Origin: Lepidonotus clava
Lineage: Eukaryota; Annelida; Polychaeta; Phyllodocida; Polynoidae
Length of the DNA stretch: 64,000 nt
Direction of reading: 5' to 3'
Assembly: GCA_936440205.1 (NCBI GenBank)
Contig: OW387149.1
Location: forward strand, 689,501-753,500
Shown: one piece after another, positions 63,923 to 64,000 of the stretch
Layout of the letters: each line of letters begins with the position of its first letter
Numbering within the stretch: the stretch's first letter is position 1
Notes under the pieces: generated by a model
What the model was told of the DNA's origin: nothing
Database searches by the model: none
The model's input: only the letters and a program-made list of their open reading frames with translations
Program-made: the position numbers and the translations under genes

Positions 63923-64000
63923 GTAAGGAGCTAGTTCTTGATCTAAACTAGTTCATTTCAGCTATGATTTTGTTACAACCTATGTTAACTTCCTAACTGT

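Larger units (their letters stand above)
61727..64000 (+). repeat. Duplicated block 2: start of a third micro-exon gene
   Basis: Co-linear with 18881-21190, diverged but clearly related throughout. It contains a private segment at 61912-62146 and a small element at 63249-63368. Confidence 0.8.

Noticed and set aside
1-64000. CRISPR arrays, operons, Shine-Dalgarno sites
   Set aside because: The window is animal nuclear DNA; tandem arrays here lack the repeat-spacer pattern.

Overview
The window is nuclear DNA of an animal: AT-rich, intron-rich, with canonical GT/AG splice sites, AATAAA signals and a dense mix of DNA transposons, short inverted-repeat elements, a LINE tail, a tRNA-derived SINE and a tyrosine-recombinase retroelement. 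No bacterial signals are present. The repeat mix and sequence style suggest a marine invertebrate (deuterostome or lophotrochozoan); I cannot name the species.

Host genes. The host contribution appears to be a tandem family of micro-exon genes on the + strand, largely invisible to ORF calling because the coding exons are mostly 18-29 bases long. Gene A (about 205-6180; its 5' end lies before the window) has eight in-phase micro-exons and a short terminal exon. Gene B (about 21085-59150) starts with a TATA promoter and a signal-peptide exon, followed by in-phase micro-exons. A third copy (gene C) starts at 63871, where the promoter, first exon and about 2 kb of upstream DNA of gene B are duplicated (18881-21190 against 61727-64000). 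In gene A one micro-exon and its flanking intron are duplicated, with nearly identical introns but very different exons.

Main discovery. The large intron of gene B (26063-58135) holds what looks like one 28.1 kb DNA transposon at 27663-55770. It has inverted terminal repeats (first 35 bases identical; 55 of 62 overall) and a 3-base target duplication AAT. It carries a CACTA/EnSpm-type (Tnp2-like) transposase of about 979 residues, a five-exon coiled-coil protein like the second protein of animal CACTA elements, a 620-residue baculovirus-F/errantivirus-type envelope glycoprotein, two further minus-strand membrane proteins, and exons of another minus-strand gene. The five main genes lie at 29.1-42.9 kb, mostly with their own TATA-like box and poly(A) signal. 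The right-hand 12 kb is mostly non-coding and full of nested hAT-like elements, minisatellites and a CpG/YY1 promoter-like patch. An envelope fusogen and other membrane proteins inside a cut-and-paste CACTA element are, as far as I know, not described. Because it carries an envelope it is treated here as a fossil; its main genes look whole.

Between genes A and B (6.2-18.9 kb) lie a long foldback element, a piggyBac-like MITE, a broken DIRS-like element on the minus strand, a LINE 3' end split by a TTAA-type MITE, and an LTR-like pair of 655-base repeats that split a tRNA-derived SINE. The remainder (55.8-61.7 kb) is gene B's 3' part and sequence in which I recognise little.
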